Of a DNA stretch of 64,000 nucleotides, positions 61,861-64,000 are shown in pieces. Each line of letters opens with the position of its first letter. Positions within the stretch are counted from its first letter, which is position 1. The notes below the pieces were generated by a model. That model made no database searches, was not told the DNA's origin, and saw only the letters and a program-made list of their open reading frames with translations. A program made the position numbers and the translations under genes. This DNA is from VGTK01 sp046327915 (lineage in GTDB: Bacteria > Desulfobacterota > Binatia > UBA12015): the NCBI GenBank assembly GCA_046327915.1, contig JAXLXO010000002.1, positions 372,001-436,000 of the forward strand, written 5' to 3'.

Positions 61861-62540
61861 ACCTTCGAGTCTCCGCCGCCACCCTGCAGACGGTCGAGCG
61901 CGTGCTCGACGTCCTGCTCGAGTCCCGCGTCGCCGCCGACGTCGAGTCCGCGCAGCGCCGGGATCGCGTCCGGTCCGACCTGACCCAGCGCCGCGATCGC
62001 GGCACGCTTGACGCGCCGGTCGTGGTCCGCCGCCGCCTGCTGCAACGCGGGGATCGCCGCGGGCCCCAGTGCGCCGAGCGACGTCGCCGCGTTCTCGCGC
62101 ACGTAGTGGTCGGGGCTCGCGAGCGCGCCCTGCAGCGCGGGCACCGCCGCCGGCCCCATCGTGAGCAGCGCACGCGTCGCCTGATCGCGCACCACCGACT
62201 TCCTGTCGGCGGCCGCGCGCCCGAGGAGCGGCAGCGCGGCCGGCCCGAGCCGCACCAGGCCCTGCGTCGCCGCGGCGCGCACGTCGGGCGATGCGTCGTC
62301 GAGCGCCTTTGCGAAGACCGGCAGCGCCGCGGGTCCGAGCGCGACCAGCTCGTCGACCGCGTGCCGGCGCTGGTAGACGTCGCCCGTGAGCAGCGCGGTC
62401 TCGAGATCCGCGCCCTTCGCCTCGCCCGGCGGCTCCGTCGGCGGGCGACACGCCGCGAGGAGCGCCACGAGCAGCAATGCGCTCCACGCGCGGCGCGCGC
62501 CGCAGCGCCTCAGGTGACCTCCGCCGTTCGATCGCATCAT
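61857..62540 (-). CDS. HEAT-repeat lipoprotein
   Basis: 227 residues from ATG 62540 (ATG 62537 possible). A lipoprotein signal peptide ends with LLLVALLAAC, so the mature protein would be lipid-anchored at Cys31. It then consists of about five HEAT/PBS-lyase-type helical repeats of roughly 32 residues with a recurring LGPAALP or MGPAAVP element (for example RLGPAALPLLGRAAADRKSV). It probably serves as a periplasmic protein-binding scaffold; partner unknown. The ligA start lies in its stop codon, an unlikely functional pairing, so the coupling may be only regulatory. Confidence 0.88.
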   Translation of the reverse strand: MMRSNGGGHLRRCGARRAWSALLLVALLAACRPPTEPPGEAKGADLETALLTGDVYQRRHAVDELVALGPAALPVFAKALDDASPDVRAAATQGLVRLGPAALPLLGRAAADRKSVVRDQATRALLTMGPAAVPALQGALASPDHYVRENAATSLGALGPAAIPALQQAAADHDRRVKRAAIAALGQVGPDAIPALRGLDVGGDAGLEQDVEHALDRLQGGGGDSKV

Positions 62541-62695
62541 CGCCCAGATGGGGTTTGCACGAGCAAGGCGATGTGATCAACTCGCGACATCGTCACGTTG
62601 CGGCGCGCTCCGGGCCCCCCGGCGGATCGCGCCACGTCGGACCTCGCGAGCTCGCCGTGCACTCGACCGGCGCACGCAGGGTCGGAGGGCCCCGG

Positions 62696-64000
62696 ATGAG
62701 CGTATCCCGCATCCCCGCGAGCGCGCGTCGCGCCGATGACCGCGCCGATCGCCGGGGCGGCGACGACGCCGCAGGGTCCGATCCGCACCGCGCGCTGCCG
62801 CGGCTGCTGCGCCTCGCCGGGTCGGGATCGGACACCGGGACCTTCGCGGTCTCGGTTGCGCAGGGACTCGCGCACCACCCGCGCCGCCTGCACTGCCGCT
62901 ACCTCTACGACGCCGCCGGCTCGGCGCTCTTCGAGCGCATCACGGAGCAGCCCGAGTACTACTTGACGTCCGCCGAGGCGGCGCTGCTGGCGCGCCACGC
63001 CGGACGCATCCGCGCGCTCACCGGCGCGTCCACGCTGGTCGAGCTCGGCGCCGGAACGTCGGCGAAGACGCGCCACCTGCTCGACGCCTGGACCGCACGC
63101 GATCCCGGGGCGACGTACGTCGCCGTCGACATCTGCGAGCCGGTGGTCGTGTCGTCGGGCGAGGAGCTGCGGCGCGAGTACCCGCGCCTCGACGTGCGCG
63201 GCGTCGCGGGATCGTACGAGCAGGCGCTGCCGTGGCTGAAGAGCCTCTCGCCGGTCACGCTCGCGTTCCTCGGCAGCACCATCGGCAACTTCGACGACGC
63301 CGAGCTCGACGAGTTCCTCGCGCGCGTCGCGGCGAGCCTCGCGCCCGGCGATCACCTGCTGCTCGGCGTCGATCTCGTCAAGGACGTCGCGACGCTCGAG
63401 GCCGCCTACGACGACGCCGCGGGCGTCACCGCGCTGTTCACGCGCAACCTGTTCGCGCGCATGAACCGCGAGCTCGGCACCGCGATCGACCTCGACGCGG
63501 TCGAGCACGTGGCGCACTGGAACGACCGCCGCGAGCGCATCGACATCTTCGCGCGCTTCACGAAGGAGACCTGGATCGACCTGCCCTCGCTCGGCGAGCG
63601 CTTCCGGGTCGCGCGCGGCGAGACGATCCGCACGGAGATCAGCCGGAAGTTCCGCGCCGACGAGATGATGCTGCGCGTGTCGCGGCACGGCTTCGTGCCG
63701 GTGGAGACGTTCACCGACGACGGCGGACGCTTCGCCTCGCTGCTGCTGCGTCGCGCCGACGACGGCGCGCGCTCGCCGCTCGCGGTGTGCGAGGACGCGG
63801 TGCACGCGCTCGAAGCCGGACGGGTGCGCACGATGGAGCTGGTCGCTCCGCTCGACGCGACGGCGCTGGCGCGACAGCACAGCCCGCTCATGAGCCCGAT
63901 CGTCTGGGATCTCGCGCACGTCGCCAACTTCGAGGAGCAGTGGACCGCGCGCGTGCTCGGCAGCGCGACCGCGGCCGACGACGGCGACGCGCGCGCGCAG
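62696..64000 (+). CDS. egtD: EgtD-EgtB fusion for ergothioneine synthesis (truncated by window edge)
   Basis: 435 codons are open to the right edge from ATG 62696, with GGAGGG six bases upstream. Residues about 45-355 are a full EgtD histidine N-alpha-trimethyltransferase: YLYDAAGSALFERITEQPEYY, LVELGAGTSAKTRHLLDA, FLGSTIGNFDDAELDEFL and ISRKFRADEMM. After about ten residues a second domain begins: HSPLMSPIVWDLAHVANFEE is the DinB-like N-terminus of EgtB sulfoxide synthase, with His408 at the first iron-ligand position. There is no stop between them. EgtD makes hercynine and EgtB joins it to a thiol (cysteine or gamma-glutamylcysteine). The catalytic FGE-like half of EgtB is beyond the window. 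Confidence 0.92.
   Translation, partial: MSVSRIPASARRADDRADRRGGDDAAGSDPHRALPRLLRLAGSGSDTGTFAVSVAQGLAHHPRRLHCRYLYDAAGSALFERITEQPEYYLTSAEAALLARHAGRIRALTGASTLVELGAGTSAKTRHLLDAWTARDPGATYVAVDICEPVVVSSGEELRREYPRLDVRGVAGSYEQALPWLKSLSPVTLAFLGSTIGNFDDAELDEFLARVAASLAPGDHLLLGVDLVKDVATLEAAYDDAAGVTALFTRNLFARMNRELGTAIDLDAVEHVAHWNDRRERIDIFARFTKETWIDLPSLGERFRVARGETIRTEISRKFRADEMMLRVSRHGFVPVETFTDDGGRFASLLLRRADDGARSPLAVCEDAVHALEAGRVRTMELVAPLDATALARQHSPLMSPIVWDLAHVANFEEQWTARVLGSATAADDGDARAQ

Noticed and set aside
62537..63919. Minus-strand open frame opposite the EgtD region
   Set aside because: Only charged low-complexity sequence, while the plus strand shows full EgtD motifs.

Overview
The window is very GC-rich DNA (roughly 70% by eye) from a Gram-negative-type bacterium. 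Supporting signs are signal peptides, a lipobox lipoprotein, a CopC/CopD pair, an MBOAT acyltransferase and many polytopic envelope proteins. The gene mix would suit an uncultured delta-proteobacteria-like lineage (Myxococcota, Desulfobacterota or Binatota relatives), but no marker here fixes the taxon. No tRNA, rRNA, CRISPR array, insertion sequence or phage gene was recognised, and no gene-free stretch exceeds 300 bases once the two edge-truncated genes are counted.

Region 1 (about 1-40100) is a long surface-glycan and envelope region. It holds seven large polytopic GT-C-like membrane proteins, DPM-type family 2 glycosyltransferases that would load sugars onto polyprenyl phosphate, GT4 and rhamnosyltransferase-like GT2 enzymes and a Wzx-like flippase. 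It also holds a trimeric-repeat acetyltransferase, an MBOAT acyltransferase with a degenerate SGNH partner, a sulfatase-like protein, a secreted beta-helix protein and several class I methyltransferases. No Wzy, Wza/Wzc or NDP-sugar synthesis genes are visible. This suggests a methylated and acylated glycan built mainly outside the membrane from lipid-monophosphate sugars. A spermidine-synthase-like membrane fusion and an amidohydrolase sit among these genes.

Region 2 (40286-44877) is different: a strongly expressed-looking cysteine-rich secreted protein with a classical terminator, a CopC/CopD copper pair and an amidase. Region 3 (44934-53649) returns to glycan genes: one more GT-C protein, two GT4, two GT2, an M6-type metalloprotease and another methyltransferase.

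Region 4 (53788-64000) is general cell physiology. It has ettA and a three-gene lipid-methylation cassette in which a cyclopropane-synthase N-terminal domain is a separate protein, followed by a geranylgeranyl-reductase-like flavoprotein and the methyltransferase core. Then come a thioredoxin-like protein, two Hsp20 chaperones, ligA coupled to a HEAT-repeat lipoprotein, and at the right edge an EgtD-EgtB fusion for ergothioneine synthesis.

Thirteen neighbouring gene pairs overlap by exactly four bases (ATGA, GTGA or TTGA), so the blocks are probably translationally coupled operons. Several operon ends carry long perfect hairpins without a U-tract.
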